64,000 bases of DNA from Lachnospiraceae bacterium KH1T2 (GTDB lineage Bacteria; Bacillota; Clostridia; Lachnospirales; Lachnospiraceae). Positions 44,059-54,203 of the stretch are shown one piece after another; within the stretch, counting starts at the first letter, position 1, and every line of letters begins with the position of its first letter. The stretch covers positions 42,961 through 106,960 of the forward strand of contig FOSY01000011.1 of NCBI GenBank assembly GCA_900114405.1, given 5' to 3'. The notes below the pieces were generated by a model that was not told where the DNA came from, made no database searches, and was given only the letters and a program-made list of their open reading frames with translations. The translations under genes were made by a program, and so were the position numbers.

Positions 44059-45129
44059 TTATTCGTAGATTTTAGCTGCTTCTTCACCGTTCATTACACG
44101 GAGAGCACCCTGAGCAAGAGCAAGAAGCTCATCTTCACCCTTGTAGATTGTTACAGGAGCAATGAAGCCAACTCTTTCCTTAAGACCATCTGTGATATAG
44201 CTCTCATATGAGATACCGCCTGTAAGGATGATCTGGTCAACATGACCTTTAAGAACAGTTGCCATAGAGCCGATGTTCTTTGCAATCTGATAAATAAATG
44301 CGTTAACAACAAGCTCAGCCTTCTTGTCGCCGTCATTCATCATCTTCTCACATTCCTGCATGTTGTTGCAGTGAAGGTAAGAATTAAGACCGCCTTCGCC
44401 GACAAGCTTCTTCATAACTTCAGCCTGAGTATATTTTCCTGAGAAGCACATCTTTACAAGAGGACCTACAGGAACGGCACCTGCACGCTCAGGAGAGAAA
44501 GCACCATCACCATCAAGTGCGTTAAATACATCAACGATTCTGCCGTTGTGGTGAGCACCACATGAAACACCGCCGCCCATGTGTACTACGATAAGGTCGA
44601 GATCTTCGTATTTCTTTCCAACTTCCTTAGCATATCTTCTTGCCATTGCCTTCTGGTTGAGAGGATGAGAAATAGCTGTTCTCGGAAGTTCTTCACATCC
44701 TGAGATACGAGCGATAGGCTCAAGCTCGTCAACTGCTACAGGGTCAACGATATATGCAGGAACGCCAAGAGAATCACCGATTTCACGTGCAAGAATACCG
44801 CCGAGGTTACTTGCATGCTGACCCTGAACACCCTTCTTAAGGTCTGCTTCGAGAGCATCATTTACTACGTATGTTCCACCCGGAATAGGCTTAACAAGTC
44901 CGCCGCGGCCTACACATACATTGATTGAATTGATATCAAAATTCTGCTCTTTAAGGAAGTTGAGGATGATATCCTTTCTGAAATCCTTCTGAGCGATGAT
45001 TGAATCGAACTGAGCGATCTCTTCGTTGCTGTGGCGAAGAGTTTTGTCAAAAAGCATTGTTTCATCATCAAAAACAGCAATCTTTGTAGAGGTTGAACCT
45101 GGATTGATGATCAGTGATTTAATAGACAT
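44059..45129 (-). CDS. buk: Butyrate kinase
   Basis: Transfers phosphate from butyryl phosphate to ADP, the ATP-yielding last step of butyrate formation. It is 356 residues of the ASKHA acetate/butyrate kinase family: [16 protein letters not shown] at the N-terminus, [15 protein letters not shown] near residue 75, and [20 protein letters not shown] (about 183-202). GGGAGG precedes the start. It lies 21 bases after ptb in one - strand operon, convergent with the second CotH gene. Confidence 0.95.
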   Translation of the reverse strand: MSIKSLIINPGSTSTKIAVFDDETMLFDKTLRHSNEEIAQFDSIIAQKDFRKDIILNFLKEQNFDINSINVCVGRGGLVKPIPGGTYVVNDALEADLKKGVQGQHASNLGGILAREIGDSLGVPAYIVDPVAVDELEPIARISGCEELPRTAISHPLNQKAMARRYAKEVGKKYEDLDLIVVHMGGGVSCGAHHNGRIVDVFNALDGDGAFSPERAGAVPVGPLVKMCFSGKYTQAEVMKKLVGEGGLNSYLHCNNMQECEKMMNDGDKKAELVVNAFIYQIAKNIGSMATVLKGHVDQIILTGGISYESYITDGLKERVGFIAPVTIYKGEDELLALAQGALRVMNGEEAAKIYE

Positions 45130-45150
45130 GATACATATCCTCCCTTATGA

Positions 45151-46068
45151 TTATTTATTTTTAAGATGCTCTGCAACAACAGAAGCGAGAGCAATAGAGT
45201 TCAGCTTTGTCTCTGTGCTGTCTGAACGGCTTGTAAGAATTGCAGGTGCTTTAGTACCTGTAAGGATGCAACCGTTAAGGAACTCTGTAGTATGTACAAT
45301 AAATTTGTAAGCGATATTTCCTGCATGTATATCTGGGAAAAGAAGGATATCAGCATCGCCTGTGATCTTACGATCAAGAGCACCTTTGTGCTCACATGCT
45401 TCGCGAGAGATGGCCATATCGAGTGAAAGAGGACCGTCAACAACACATCCTGTGATCTTGCCTTCTTCGTTCATCTTAACCAGCTCAGCTGCCTCAACTG
45501 TTACAGGCATCTTAGGGTTAACAACTTCTACAGCTGCAAGAGGAGCAACCTTAGGATTTTCGATACCGCATGCATTAGCAACTTCAACGGTATTAGCGAT
45601 GATATCTACTTTGTCTTCGAGTGTTGGATATGTCTGGAATGCAACATCTGTAAGGAACAGAAGCTGCTCGATTCCCTTGATTTCAAATACACAGACATGA
45701 GAAAGCTTTCTGCCGGTTCTTAAACCTACTTCCTTGTCAAGAATGCTCTTTAAGAAATCCTTGCTGGAGATGAGACCCTTCATATACATGTCAGCACCGC
45801 CGTCATGCACGAGTTTAACAGCATTGTGTGCTGCCTCGATAGGATCAGTATAGTTGTGGATTTCAAACTGTGAAACGTCCATGCCGATCTCTTTAGCAAT
45901 CTCATTGATCTTTGCTTCATCACCAAAGAGGATAGAATCAGCGATTCCACGTTCTTTTGCTTCCTTTACAGCTGAGAGAACATTAGAGTCTGCTGCAGCA
46001 GCTACAGAAAGCTTCTTCATAGGATACTTCTTAACCTGAGCGATCAGGTCTTCAAAATGCTTGCCCAT
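45151..46068 (-). CDS. ptb: Phosphate butyryltransferase
   Basis: Converts butyryl-CoA and phosphate to butyryl phosphate for butyrate kinase. It is 305 residues of the PTA/PTB family, with KLSVAAAADSNVLSAV at the N-terminus, MYMKGLISSKDFLK near residue 94, GPLSLDMAISREACEHKG near 215, and LFPDIHAGNIAYKF near 248. GGAG precedes the start. It is the first gene of ptb-buk; together they complete the pathway begun by thl on the other strand. A phosphate acetyltransferase role is less likely given buk beside it. Confidence 0.93.
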   Translation of the reverse strand: MGKHFEDLIAQVKKYPMKKLSVAAAADSNVLSAVKEAKERGIADSILFGDEAKINEIAKEIGMDVSQFEIHNYTDPIEAAHNAVKLVHDGGADMYMKGLISSKDFLKSILDKEVGLRTGRKLSHVCVFEIKGIEQLLFLTDVAFQTYPTLEDKVDIIANTVEVANACGIENPKVAPLAAVEVVNPKMPVTVEAAELVKMNEEGKITGCVVDGPLSLDMAISREACEHKGALDRKITGDADILLFPDIHAGNIAYKFIVHTTEFLNGCILTGTKAPAILTSRSDSTETKLNSIALASVVAEHLKNK

Positions 46069-46226
46069 TTTTTAATCTCCATTCCGGTTTTAATGTAAAA
46101 TAAAACCAAATCTTATGCGAAAAACGCTTTGTTAAAAATATATCATTAATGACGGTAAAGGTCAAGAAAAGTTGTATTTATGGATTTTAATAGACTTTGA
46201 ATGTATTTTGCTTCGTACATAGTGAG

Positions 46227-46255
46227 TTGAATTATAAGCGTTTTTCTGTTAAAAT
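46227..46255 (+). promoter_or_regulatory. Promoter for secA
   Basis: TTGAAT (46227-46232) and TAAAAT (46250-46255) are 17 bases apart, leaving a leader of roughly 95 bases before secA. The other side of this gap must hold the ptb promoter, which I could not place. Confidence 0.62.
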
Positions 46256-46354
46256 ATTCAAGCGTATGTATCGAATATTACGAGCAGGTGTGTAAATAAG
46301 CATTAAGCCTTTTTCACATCTTTGTTTTACTATAAAAAGAAAGGCCTTAGAACA

Positions 46355-48943
46355 ATGAGTATACTTACAAAATTATTTGGAACTCACAGCGAGCATGAGC
46401 TGAAGAGAATTCGCCCAATCGTTGATAAAGTTCTTTCCTATCATGACACAATGGCAGCTCTTTCAGATGACGAGCTGAAAGACAAGACAAGACAGTTTAA
46501 GAAACGTCTCTCTGAGGGCGAGACACTTGATGATATACTTCCGGAAGCATTTGCTACAGTACGTGAGGCCGGAAAGAGAGTGCTCAATATGGAGCATTTT
46601 CCGGTACAGATCATAGGTGGTATAATTCTTCACCAGGGACGTATCGCCGAAATGAGAACAGGTGAAGGTAAAACACTTGTATCTACACTTCCGGCATATC
46701 TTAATGCACTTTCAGGTAAAGGTGTTCATATCGTTACAGTTAATGATTATCTTGCAAAGCGTGACTCAGAGTGGATGGGACAGATTCACAAGTTCCTTGG
46801 ACTTACAGTTGGTGTGGTTCTTAATGGAATGACATCAGAAGAGCGTCAGGCTGCGTATAATTGTGACATCACTTATGTAACAAATAATGAGCTTGGATTC
46901 GATTATCTTCGTGATAATATGGCAATCTATAAGAACCAGCTTGTTCTCAGAGGTCTTCACTACTGTATCATCGATGAAGTTGACTCAGTATTGATCGATG
47001 AGGCACGTACGCCTCTTATCATTTCAGGTCAGAGCAGTAAATCAACAAGCATTTATCAGGCTTGTGATATTCTTGCTACTCAGCTCGAGCGCGGCGAAGC
47101 ATCCATGGATGAGCTTACAAAAATGGATGCTATCATGGGAAATGAGATCGAAGAAACAGGCGATTTCATTGTAAATGAAAAAGATAAAGTAGTTAACCTT
47201 ACAGATCAGGGTGTTGCTAAGGTAGAGAAGTTTTTCCATATAAAGAACCTTGCAGATCCTGAAAATCTTGAAATTCAGCACTGTATAATCCTTGCACTTC
47301 GTGCGCACAACCTTATGTTTAGAGATAAGGACTACGTTGTAAAGGATGATGAAGTCCTCATTGTCGATGAGTTCACAGGACGTATAATGCCGGGACGTCG
47401 TTATTCAGACGGCCTTCATCAGGCAATTGAAGCTAAAGAGCATGTTAAGGTTAAGAGAGAGAGTAAGACTCTTGCAACTATAACATTCCAGAACTTCTTT
47501 AATAAGTTTGAGAAAAAGGCAGGTATGACAGGTACAGCTGCAACAGAGGAACGAGAGTTCCGTGAAATTTACAGCATGGATGTTATCACAATACCTACAA
47601 ACAGACCGATTCTCAGACAGGATCTTCAGGATGCTGTATTTAAGACAAAGAGAGAAAAGTTCAACGCGATCGTTGATGAAATTGTAAAGATCCATGCTAC
47701 AGGACAGCCGATTCTTGTCGGTACTATCACTATTGAAACTTCTGAGGAGCTTTCAAAGCTTCTTAAGAAGAGAGGAATAGAGCATAAAGTCCTCAATGCT
47801 AAGTATCATGAACTTGAAGCAGAAATCGTCGCTGATGCAGGTCGCCATGGCGCTGTAACGATAGCTACAAACATGGCAGGTCGTGGTACAGATATTAAGC
47901 TTGATGATGAATCGAAGGCTGCTGGTGGTCTTATGATCATTGGTACAGAGCGTCATGAGTCAAGACGAATCGATAACCAGCTTCGTGGACGTGCAGGTCG
48001 TCAGGGGGATCCGGGTGTATCAAGATTCTATATCTCGCTTGAAGATGATCTCATGAGACTCTTTGGTTCCGACAGACTTATGGCAGCGTTCGAAGCTCTT
48101 AATGTTCCGGATGGCGAGCAGATCGAGCATCCAATGCTTACACGTGCTATTGAAAAGGCACAGATGAAGATCGAGGATAACAACTTTGGAATCCGTAAGA
48201 ATCTTCTTGACTATGATGCTGTTAATAACGACCAGCGTGAGATCATCTATGCAGAAAGAGACAGAGTTCTCAACGGTGAGTCAATGAGAGATTCTATCTA
48301 TAAGATGATAACTGATACAGTTGAGGCTTGTGTTGATACAGTTGTCGGAGAGGATCAGAAATCTGATGAATGGGATCTTAAGGAGCTTAATGAGCTTCTT
48401 CTTCCGGTAATCCCAATCGAGCCTGTGAAGACACCTGATGTAAGTGGAATGGATAAAAAGAAGCTTGTTCACAGTCTTAAGGAAAAAGCTGTTAAGTACT
48501 ATGAGAGCAAGGAAGCAGAGTTCCCTGAGGCAGAGCAGCTTCGTGAAATCGAGCGTGTAGTTCTTCTTAAAGTCATTGACCGCAAATGGATGGATCACAT
48601 TGACGATATGGAGCAGCTTCGTCAGGGTATCGGACTTCAGGCATTTGGTCAGAAGAATCCGGTAGTTGAGTATCGTAATGCCGGTTTCGATATGTTTGAC
48701 CAGATGACACAGAGCATCAGAGAAGATACAGTTCGCCTTCTTATGCACATACGTATTGAGCAGAAGGTTGAGCGTGAACAGGTTGCAAAGCCTGTAGCTA
48801 CAAATAAAGATGACAGTGTTGCTAAGGGACCGAAAAAAAGAGAAGGTCAGAAAGTATATCCTAATGATCTTTGCCCTTGCGGAAGCGGTAAGAAGTTTAA
48901 GAACTGTCATGGCAGACCGGGAATGTCTTGGCCTGAGAAGTAA
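46355..48943 (+). CDS. secA: Preprotein translocase ATPase SecA
   Basis: Motor of the Sec export machine at the inner face of the membrane. It is 862 residues, typical length. Walker A is MRTGEGKTL (near 46650), the DEAD-type box is [15 protein letters not shown] (near 46968), the second helicase domain has [12 protein letters not shown], and the C-terminal zinc site is [13 protein letters not shown] (near 48874), which binds SecB or ribosomes. ATG 46355 is chosen because AAAGG lies 11 bases upstream and SILTKLFG is the conserved start. prfB follows 18 bases later, a pairing common in Firmicutes. Confidence 0.97.
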   Translation: MSILTKLFGTHSEHELKRIRPIVDKVLSYHDTMAALSDDELKDKTRQFKKRLSEGETLDDILPEAFATVREAGKRVLNMEHFPVQIIGGIILHQGRIAEMRTGEGKTLVSTLPAYLNALSGKGVHIVTVNDYLAKRDSEWMGQIHKFLGLTVGVVLNGMTSEERQAAYNCDITYVTNNELGFDYLRDNMAIYKNQLVLRGLHYCIIDEVDSVLIDEARTPLIISGQSSKSTSIYQACDILATQLERGEASMDELTKMDAIMGNEIEETGDFIVNEKDKVVNLTDQGVAKVEKFFHIKNLADPENLEIQHCIILALRAHNLMFRDKDYVVKDDEVLIVDEFTGRIMPGRRYSDGLHQAIEAKEHVKVKRESKTLATITFQNFFNKFEKKAGMTGTAATEEREFREIYSMDVITIPTNRPILRQDLQDAVFKTKREKFNAIVDEIVKIHATGQPILVGTITIETSEELSKLLKKRGIEHKVLNAKYHELEAEIVADAGRHGAVTIATNMAGRGTDIKLDDESKAAGGLMIIGTERHESRRIDNQLRGRAGRQGDPGVSRFYISLEDDLMRLFGSDRLMAAFEALNVPDGEQIEHPMLTRAIEKAQMKIEDNNFGIRKNLLDYDAVNNDQREIIYAERDRVLNGESMRDSIYKMITDTVEACVDTVVGEDQKSDEWDLKELNELLLPVIPIEPVKTPDVSGMDKKKLVHSLKEKAVKYYESKEAEFPEAEQLREIERVVLLKVIDRKWMDHIDDMEQLRQGIGLQAFGQKNPVVEYRNAGFDMFDQMTQSIREDTVRLLMHIRIEQKVEREQVAKPVATNKDDSVAKGPKKREGQKVYPNDLCPCGSGKKFKNCHGRPGMSWPEK

Positions 48944-48961
48944 TTTTGGAAAGGATTTTTT

Positions 48962-50086
48962 ATGTTAGAGCTTGATAATCTGAAACTGGAACTTGAGCAG
49001 TATAGGGAGCCACTGAAGCAGCTTCACAAATCCCTTGACCTTGATAGTAAAGAGAATAGGATTGATGAGTTGAATCATCTGATGGCTGAACCTAATTTCT
49101 GGGATGATCCGGAAAAGAGCCAGAAACAGTCAATTGAGCTTGGAAATCTTAAGGACGACGTAAATACATACAATAAGCTTGAAAGTCAGTTTGAGGATAT
49201 TTTCGCACTGATAGAGATGGCAAATGAGGAAAACGACGATTCTATGATTCCTGAGGTGCAGGCTGAGTATGATTCATTCAAAGAGTCATATGAGAGAATG
49301 CGTATTAAGACACTTCTTTCAGAAGAGTATGATTCAAATAATGCGATTCTCAGACTTAATGCAGGCGCAGGTGGAACAGAATCTTGTGACTGGTGTGGTA
49401 TGCTTTTCCGTATGTATAGCCGTTGGGCTGAGCGTCATGGATTCTCAGTCGAAGTTCTTGATTCACTTGATGGAGATGAAGCAGGACTTAAGAGTGCAAC
49501 ATTCCAGGTTAATGGTGAGAACGCATATGGTTACCTTAAGTCAGAAAAAGGTGTACATCGTCTTGTACGTATTTCACCTTTTAATGCGCAGGGTAAGAGA
49601 CAGACATCGTTCGTTTCACTTGATGTAATGCCGGATATTGAAGAGGATATTGATATCGATGTACGTCCGGAAGATATCCGAGTAGATACATATCGTTCAT
49701 CAGGTGCCGGCGGACAGCATATCAATAAAACATCATCAGCGATCCGTATCACACACTTCCCTACAGGAATTGTTGTTACATGTCAGAATGAGCGATCACA
49801 GTTCCAGAACAAGGATAAGGCTATGCAGATGCTTAAAGCTAAGCTCCTTATGCTTGCGCATGAAAATAACGCTGAAAAGCTCTCTGAGATTCGAGGCGAG
49901 GTTAAAGAAAATGCTTGGGGATCACAGATACGCTCATATTTCCTTCAGCCATATCAGCTTGTTAAAGACCTTCGTACAGGTGTTGAAATGGCACAGGCAG
50001 ACAGCGTACTTGATGGAAACATCGATTCGTTCATCAATGGATATCTTGTTTGGAAGGCAAATGGTGGAAAACCGGCTGATAATTAA
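48962..50086 (+). CDS. prfB: Peptide chain release factor 2, without programmed frameshift
   Basis: Recognises UGA and UAA stops and releases the peptide. It is 374 residues with the SPF anticodon-like motif (ISPFNAQGKR region at about 49571) and the GGQ catalytic loop in SSGAGGQHINKTSSA (near 49696). In most bacteria, B. subtilis included, the frame breaks at CUU-UGA around codon 25. Here codons 24-26 read TCC CTT GAC in one frame (49031-49039), so no +1 shift is needed and UGA-based autoregulation is absent. Confidence 0.96.
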   Translation: MLELDNLKLELEQYREPLKQLHKSLDLDSKENRIDELNHLMAEPNFWDDPEKSQKQSIELGNLKDDVNTYNKLESQFEDIFALIEMANEENDDSMIPEVQAEYDSFKESYERMRIKTLLSEEYDSNNAILRLNAGAGGTESCDWCGMLFRMYSRWAERHGFSVEVLDSLDGDEAGLKSATFQVNGENAYGYLKSEKGVHRLVRISPFNAQGKRQTSFVSLDVMPDIEEDIDIDVRPEDIRVDTYRSSGAGGQHINKTSSAIRITHFPTGIVVTCQNERSQFQNKDKAMQMLKAKLLMLAHENNAEKLSEIRGEVKENAWGSQIRSYFLQPYQLVKDLRTGVEMAQADSVLDGNIDSFINGYLVWKANGGKPADN

Positions 50087-50116
50087 AAGGTGTAAAGCAC
50101 ATTTTGATTTCGGGGG

Positions 50117-50145
50117 GCCATGTATAAGTACATACATGGCTCTTT
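50117..50145 (+). terminator. Probable terminator after prfB
   Basis: GCCATGTAT pairs perfectly with ATACATGGC around a 6-base loop, followed by a short, broken T-run (TCTTT). Confidence 0.6.
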
Positions 50146-50192
50146 AACATTTTAAATAATTGTTTTTTAATTAAATTTATCACTTTAACGAC

Positions 50193-50221
50193 TTGCATTG
50201 TGAAAGTAAACGTGCTATGAT
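50193..50221 (+). promoter_or_regulatory. Extended -10 promoter for the ACT-hom-lysC genes
   Basis: TTGCAT (50193-50198) and TATGAT (50216-50221) are 17 bases apart, with TGC before the -10, the same layout as the butyrate promoter. A leader of about 65 bases precedes the GTG start; no clear threonine or lysine leader peptide or attenuator was seen in it. Confidence 0.75.
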
Positions 50222-50292
50222 ATCTTTCGTTGGCGCACAAGTGTATTTGCTATACGAACAGTAAAACATTATGCAGGTCGCGGGAGGCTTAA

Positions 50293-50742
50293 GTGGAAGA
50301 ACGCAAAAGATTTTATGTTGTTACAGAAAAGGCCATACCGGAGGTGCTTATTAAAGTTGTAAGCGCCAAGAAGCTTTTGGATTCCGGAAGGGCGGTTAGT
50401 GTCCAAGAAGCTACAGAGGCTGTGGGGATCAGCCGAAGCTCATTCTATAAATATAAAGATTCGATTTTTCCTTTTCACGATAGTACTAAAGGAACTACAA
50501 TCACATTATCAGTGTTGATGGATGATGAGCCTGGACTTCTTTCAGATGTTTTAAAAACAGTAGCAGATTTTAAGGCAAATATATTGACTATTCACCAATC
50601 TATTCCAATAAATGGAGTGGCTTCATTGACTATTTCGGTTCAGGTTCTTAACGATACTGGCGATGTTTCTGAGATGATCGCCCAGATGAGTGCAAGAAAT
50701 GGTGTTCAGTCTGTTAAAATATTAGGAAAAGAACAGGGATGA
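50293..50742 (+). CDS. pheB: ACT-domain regulator (PheB/UPF0735)
   Basis: A 149-residue protein: an N-terminal helix-turn-helix-like part (about 1-65, VQEATEAVGISRSSFYKYKD) and a C-terminal ACT domain (about 70-145, TITLSVLMDDEPGLLSDVLKTV), which usually binds an amino acid. The family is named for a link to phenylalanine but is generally found just before hom in Firmicutes, as here. A regulatory role for the aspartate pathway is likely but unproven. GTG 50293 has GGGAGG five bases upstream. Confidence 0.85.
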   Translation: MEERKRFYVVTEKAIPEVLIKVVSAKKLLDSGRAVSVQEATEAVGISRSSFYKYKDSIFPFHDSTKGTTITLSVLMDDEPGLLSDVLKTVADFKANILTIHQSIPINGVASLTISVQVLNDTGDVSEMIAQMSARNGVQSVKILGKEQG

Positions 50743-50776
50743 CCCTGATCTTATATAAGAAAGGCGGAGTGTTTCA

Positions 50777-52003
50777 ATGACAAAAATTGCAGTGCTTGGT
50801 TATGGTACAGTTGGTTCAGGTGTGGCAGAAGTTCTCACCAGAAACGCAAAGTTAATCAATAATAAGGCAAAAGAAGAAATAGAGATCAAATACATCCTTG
50901 ATTTGAGAGATTTTCCGGGAGATCCGAACGAAAATAAGATAGTACATGATTTTGATATCATACTTAAAGATCCTGAAGTCAGAATCGTAGTTGAAGTTAT
51001 GGGAGGTCTTCATCCTGCCTATGATTTTACAAAGGCTGCACTCGAAGCTGGAAAGAGCGTATGTACTTCAAACAAAGAGTTGGTTGCAGAGCATGGTCCT
51101 GAGCTTATCGCTATCGCTCATGCAAATAATGTAAATTACCTCTTTGAAGCAAGCTGCGGAGGCGGAATTCCAATTATCAGACCGCTTAATAGCTCTCTTA
51201 CAGCAGATGATGTTGATGAGATCACAGGTATCCTTAATGGAACAACTAACTACATCCTCACAGAAATGACTCAGAAGGGACTCAAGTATGAAGACGTTCT
51301 CAAGGACGCCCAGGAACGCGGATATGCTGAGAGAAACCCTGAAGCAGACGTTGAGGGATATGATGCAGTAAGAAAACTTGCCATATTGTCATCACTTGCA
51401 TATGCAAGGACGGCAGATTATAAAAAGATTTATACAGAAGGTATTACTAAAATAACTCCTGTTGATATAGAGTATGCTAAGGCACTTGGCATGGAAATAA
51501 AGCTTCTTGCCACAAGCCGAAAAACTGTTGTAGACGGTGTTAAACACTGCTACGCACTTGTTTCTCCATTTCTCATTGGCCAGGATACACCGCTTTATAG
51601 TGTTAATGGTGTTTATAATGCAATTCTTGTACATGGAAACATGCTTGGATATGCAATGTTTTATGGCGCAGGTGCAGGTTCATTGCCGACAGCAAGTGCT
51701 GTTGTATCAGATGTAGTTGATGAAGTGAGACATCTTGGAAGAACACTTGTATTTAACTGGAATCCGGCTCAGCTCGACATTGCTTCAATAGAAAATGATC
51801 AGAGAAGATTCTTTGTACGTGCAAAGTCTGATAAAGAAGAAGCAGTAAAAACGGAATTTGGAAAATATGAAAAGGTAGAAGTTGAAGGTCTTAATGATGA
51901 GTTTGGATTCATCACAGAGGAACTTTCTGAAAAAGACTTCAATGAAAAAGCTGAGAAAGTTGGCATTATCAGCAGAATACGTATAAAAGATATGGCTGAC
52001 TAA
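50777..52003 (+). CDS. hom: Homoserine dehydrogenase
   Basis: Reduces aspartate semialdehyde to homoserine, the branch to threonine and methionine. It is 408 residues: NAD(P)-binding GYGTVGSGVAEVL (about 8-20), the catalytic GILNGTTNYILTEM and EADVEGYDAVRKLAILSSLA (about 150-215), and a C-terminal ACT domain (about 330-405) for feedback control, probably by threonine. It sits between the ACT regulator and aspartate kinase. Confidence 0.95.
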   Translation: MTKIAVLGYGTVGSGVAEVLTRNAKLINNKAKEEIEIKYILDLRDFPGDPNENKIVHDFDIILKDPEVRIVVEVMGGLHPAYDFTKAALEAGKSVCTSNKELVAEHGPELIAIAHANNVNYLFEASCGGGIPIIRPLNSSLTADDVDEITGILNGTTNYILTEMTQKGLKYEDVLKDAQERGYAERNPEADVEGYDAVRKLAILSSLAYARTADYKKIYTEGITKITPVDIEYAKALGMEIKLLATSRKTVVDGVKHCYALVSPFLIGQDTPLYSVNGVYNAILVHGNMLGYAMFYGAGAGSLPTASAVVSDVVDEVRHLGRTLVFNWNPAQLDIASIENDQRRFFVRAKSDKEEAVKTEFGKYEKVEVEGLNDEFGFITEELSEKDFNEKAEKVGIISRIRIKDMAD

Positions 52004-52100
52004 AGTTAAGTTTGTGATTTGACGCATAAGTGAAAAGTTATATTAAGCTGACAAATGCATAAAGCAATTTCTAAATATATGTCAGGGAGGAGAACTGAAA

Positions 52101-53309
52101 ATGCTCGTAGTAAAGAAGTTTGGCGGAACATCCGTCGCAAACAAAGAGAGGATCTACAATGTAGCAAACCGCTGTCTGGAAGATTACAGAGCGGGTAATC
52201 AGGTAGTTGTTGTACTTTCAGCCATGGGAAAACAGACTGATGTTTTAATAGACATGGCTAAGGATATTAATGAAAAGCCTCCAAGAAGAGAACTTGACAT
52301 GCTTCTTACAACAGGCGAGCAGATATCCGTTGCATTGATGGGAATGGCATTTGATGCGCTGAACGTTCCAGCGGTTTCTCTTAATGCATTTCAGGTTGCA
52401 ATGCACACAACAAGTGTATATGGAAATGCAAGACTTAAGAGAATAGACACCGAAAGAATACAGCATGAGCTTGATAATAAAAAGATTGTTATAGTCACAG
52501 GCTTTCAGGGAATAAATAAATATGACGATTTCACAACTCTTGGAAGAGGCGGTTCAGATACAACAGCTGTTGCTCTTGCAGCTGCCCTTCATGCTGATAA
52601 ATGTGAGATCTATACAGATGTAGATGGCGTTTATACAGCCGATCCAAGAATTGTTCCAAATGCTCGTAAGATGAAAGAAATTACTTATGATGAGATGCTT
52701 GATCTTGCAACACTTGGTGCCGGAGTTCTTCATAATCGTTCAGTAGAGCTTGCGAAAAAATACAACGTGCCGCTTGTGGTACGCTCTAGTCTTAATACAT
52801 CAGAAGGAACAACTATTAAGGAGGTCGTTAAAGTGGAAGGAATGTTGATCAGTGGCGTAGCTGCCGAAAAGAATGCAACTCGTATTTCAGTAATTGGTCT
52901 TGAGGACAGACCTGGTGTTGCTTTCCGCCTGTTTAACCTGATCGCTAAGGCTAATATCAACGTAGATATGATTCTTCAGTCAATTGGTAGAGATGGCACA
53001 AAAGATATTTCATTTACAGTACCGGAAGATATGTCGGATGATGCGGTAAAGGTTATCGAAGATAACATGGATATGCTTCGTGCTCACAAGGTCGATGTGA
53101 ATAAAAATGTTGCTAAGGTGTCTGTTGTAGGCGCAGGAATGATGAGCAATCCTGGTGTTGCTGCGAAGATGTTTGAAGCTCTCTTTGGCGCAGATATCAA
53201 CATCAACATGATTTCCACATCCGAGATCAGAGTAACAGTTCTGATCAGCGAAAAAGATACAGAACGTGCTATGATCGCTGTTCATGATGCATTTGGGCTT
53301 GAAGATTAA
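52101..53309 (+). CDS. lysC: Aspartate kinase
   Basis: Phosphorylates aspartate, the first step to lysine, threonine and methionine. It is 402 residues: kinase domain with VVKKFGGTSVANKERI at the start, GRGGSDTTAVALAAAL (about 148-163) and EIYTDVDGVYTADPR (about 172-186), then two ACT domains (about 262-400). GGGAGGAG precedes the ATG. A possible own promoter (TTGACG at 52019, TATTAA at 52041, 16 apart) lies in the gap after hom. A strong terminator follows. Confidence 0.95.
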   Translation: MLVVKKFGGTSVANKERIYNVANRCLEDYRAGNQVVVVLSAMGKQTDVLIDMAKDINEKPPRRELDMLLTTGEQISVALMGMAFDALNVPAVSLNAFQVAMHTTSVYGNARLKRIDTERIQHELDNKKIVIVTGFQGINKYDDFTTLGRGGSDTTAVALAAALHADKCEIYTDVDGVYTADPRIVPNARKMKEITYDEMLDLATLGAGVLHNRSVELAKKYNVPLVVRSSLNTSEGTTIKEVVKVEGMLISGVAAEKNATRISVIGLEDRPGVAFRLFNLIAKANINVDMILQSIGRDGTKDISFTVPEDMSDDAVKVIEDNMDMLRAHKVDVNKNVAKVSVVGAGMMSNPGVAAKMFEALFGADININMISTSEIRVTVLISEKDTERAMIAVHDAFGLED

Positions 53310-53327
53310 TTATGACATAATAAAAAC

Positions 53328-53366
53328 ATTCCGAGACGCTGTCAAACGCCTCGGAATTTTTTTTTA
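53328..53366 (+). terminator. Terminator after lysC
   Basis: ATTCCGAG pairs perfectly with CTCGGAAT around a 14-base loop and is followed by a run of nine T's. It overlaps the end of the facing DUF975 gene. Confidence 0.92.
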
Positions 53367-54203
53367 ATATATTGAATTTCTAAAGTCATCCGCATTACTT
53401 ATATAAGGTCTCCAATCTGGCTTTGGCTTGATACGTTTTCTTTTATTTATCAGTGTTTGATAAAAGTAACTTTTAGAAGCTGATATATACGGAAGTATCC
53501 ATATATATCCGATGAAAAATGTTGCAACACCTAAAAGCGCATATCCTATAAAACTTAAAAGAAATAGCATGTATCGAATGCGATTTCCATGAATGAGTTT
53601 TTTAGAATTTTTCAAAATCTCTATGGCAGTCATCTTCGGATGATCCATAAAGTAGTATGGAGCCATAGAAAAATCCAAAAATACTTTAGCAGAAATGATC
53701 AATGTAGCTATTTCGCCAAAGAAAAGTAAAAGTATGTTCCAACGGGTGATGGCAGTATGTATTAAAATAAAGCTTATCAATAAAGGTAGCATTGCCAACA
53801 TTGTGAATATATATATTAAAAATGTTATAAGCAATATGGTCTTTGGGTGTACATCATATGGCTTAAATATATCGCCTATACCGGGCTGCATGTTTCGAGC
53901 TGTTTTCATATACTGCAAGATTTGCCCAAACCTTAATGGTGAAAGGATAAGAATTACCAATATATTAAAAAAGCAGGTAATTATTTTAAATGCCATCAAA
54001 TTGCTGCCTTGGAAAAAAGCAAAAAATAATATTGAAACCATTTGCTCAGCGAAGGACATCAATAGTAAACTGATGACTATGGAAATAATTCCGGAAAAGA
54101 TAAGCGTCGTATAATTTCCGCGCAAAGCCACACGTGCGTTGGATCTTATTTCATTAAACGATGTTTTTTTCATTACTTGTTTATCAGAATTATGCAGCAG
54201 CAT
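53364..54203 (-). CDS. DUF975-family membrane protein
   Basis: A multi-pass membrane protein of about 279 residues with six hydrophobic helices. FNEIRSNARVALRGNYTTLI near the start and the central PYYFMDHPKMTAIEILKNSKKLIHGN are typical of DUF975. Function unknown. ATG 54203 has AAAGGA ten bases upstream inside the previous gene's last codons; ATG 54173, without a ribosome site, would begin at the conserved domain and is also possible. It overlaps the end of the HExxH gene, so the two are coupled. Confidence 0.78.
   Translation of the reverse strand: MLLHNSDKQVMKKTSFNEIRSNARVALRGNYTTLIFSGIISIVISLLLMSFAEQMVSILFFAFFQGSNLMAFKIITCFFNILVILILSPLRFGQILQYMKTARNMQPGIGDIFKPYDVHPKTILLITFLIYIFTMLAMLPLLISFILIHTAITRWNILLLFFGEIATLIISAKVFLDFSMAPYYFMDHPKMTAIEILKNSKKLIHGNRIRYMLFLLSFIGYALLGVATFFIGYIWILPYISASKSYFYQTLINKRKRIKPKPDWRPYISNADDFRNSIY

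Noticed and set aside
48281..48910. 209-codon open frame opposite secA
   Set aside because: The residues are those expected from the reverse of common secA codons, with no recognisable domain; secA on the + strand is certain.
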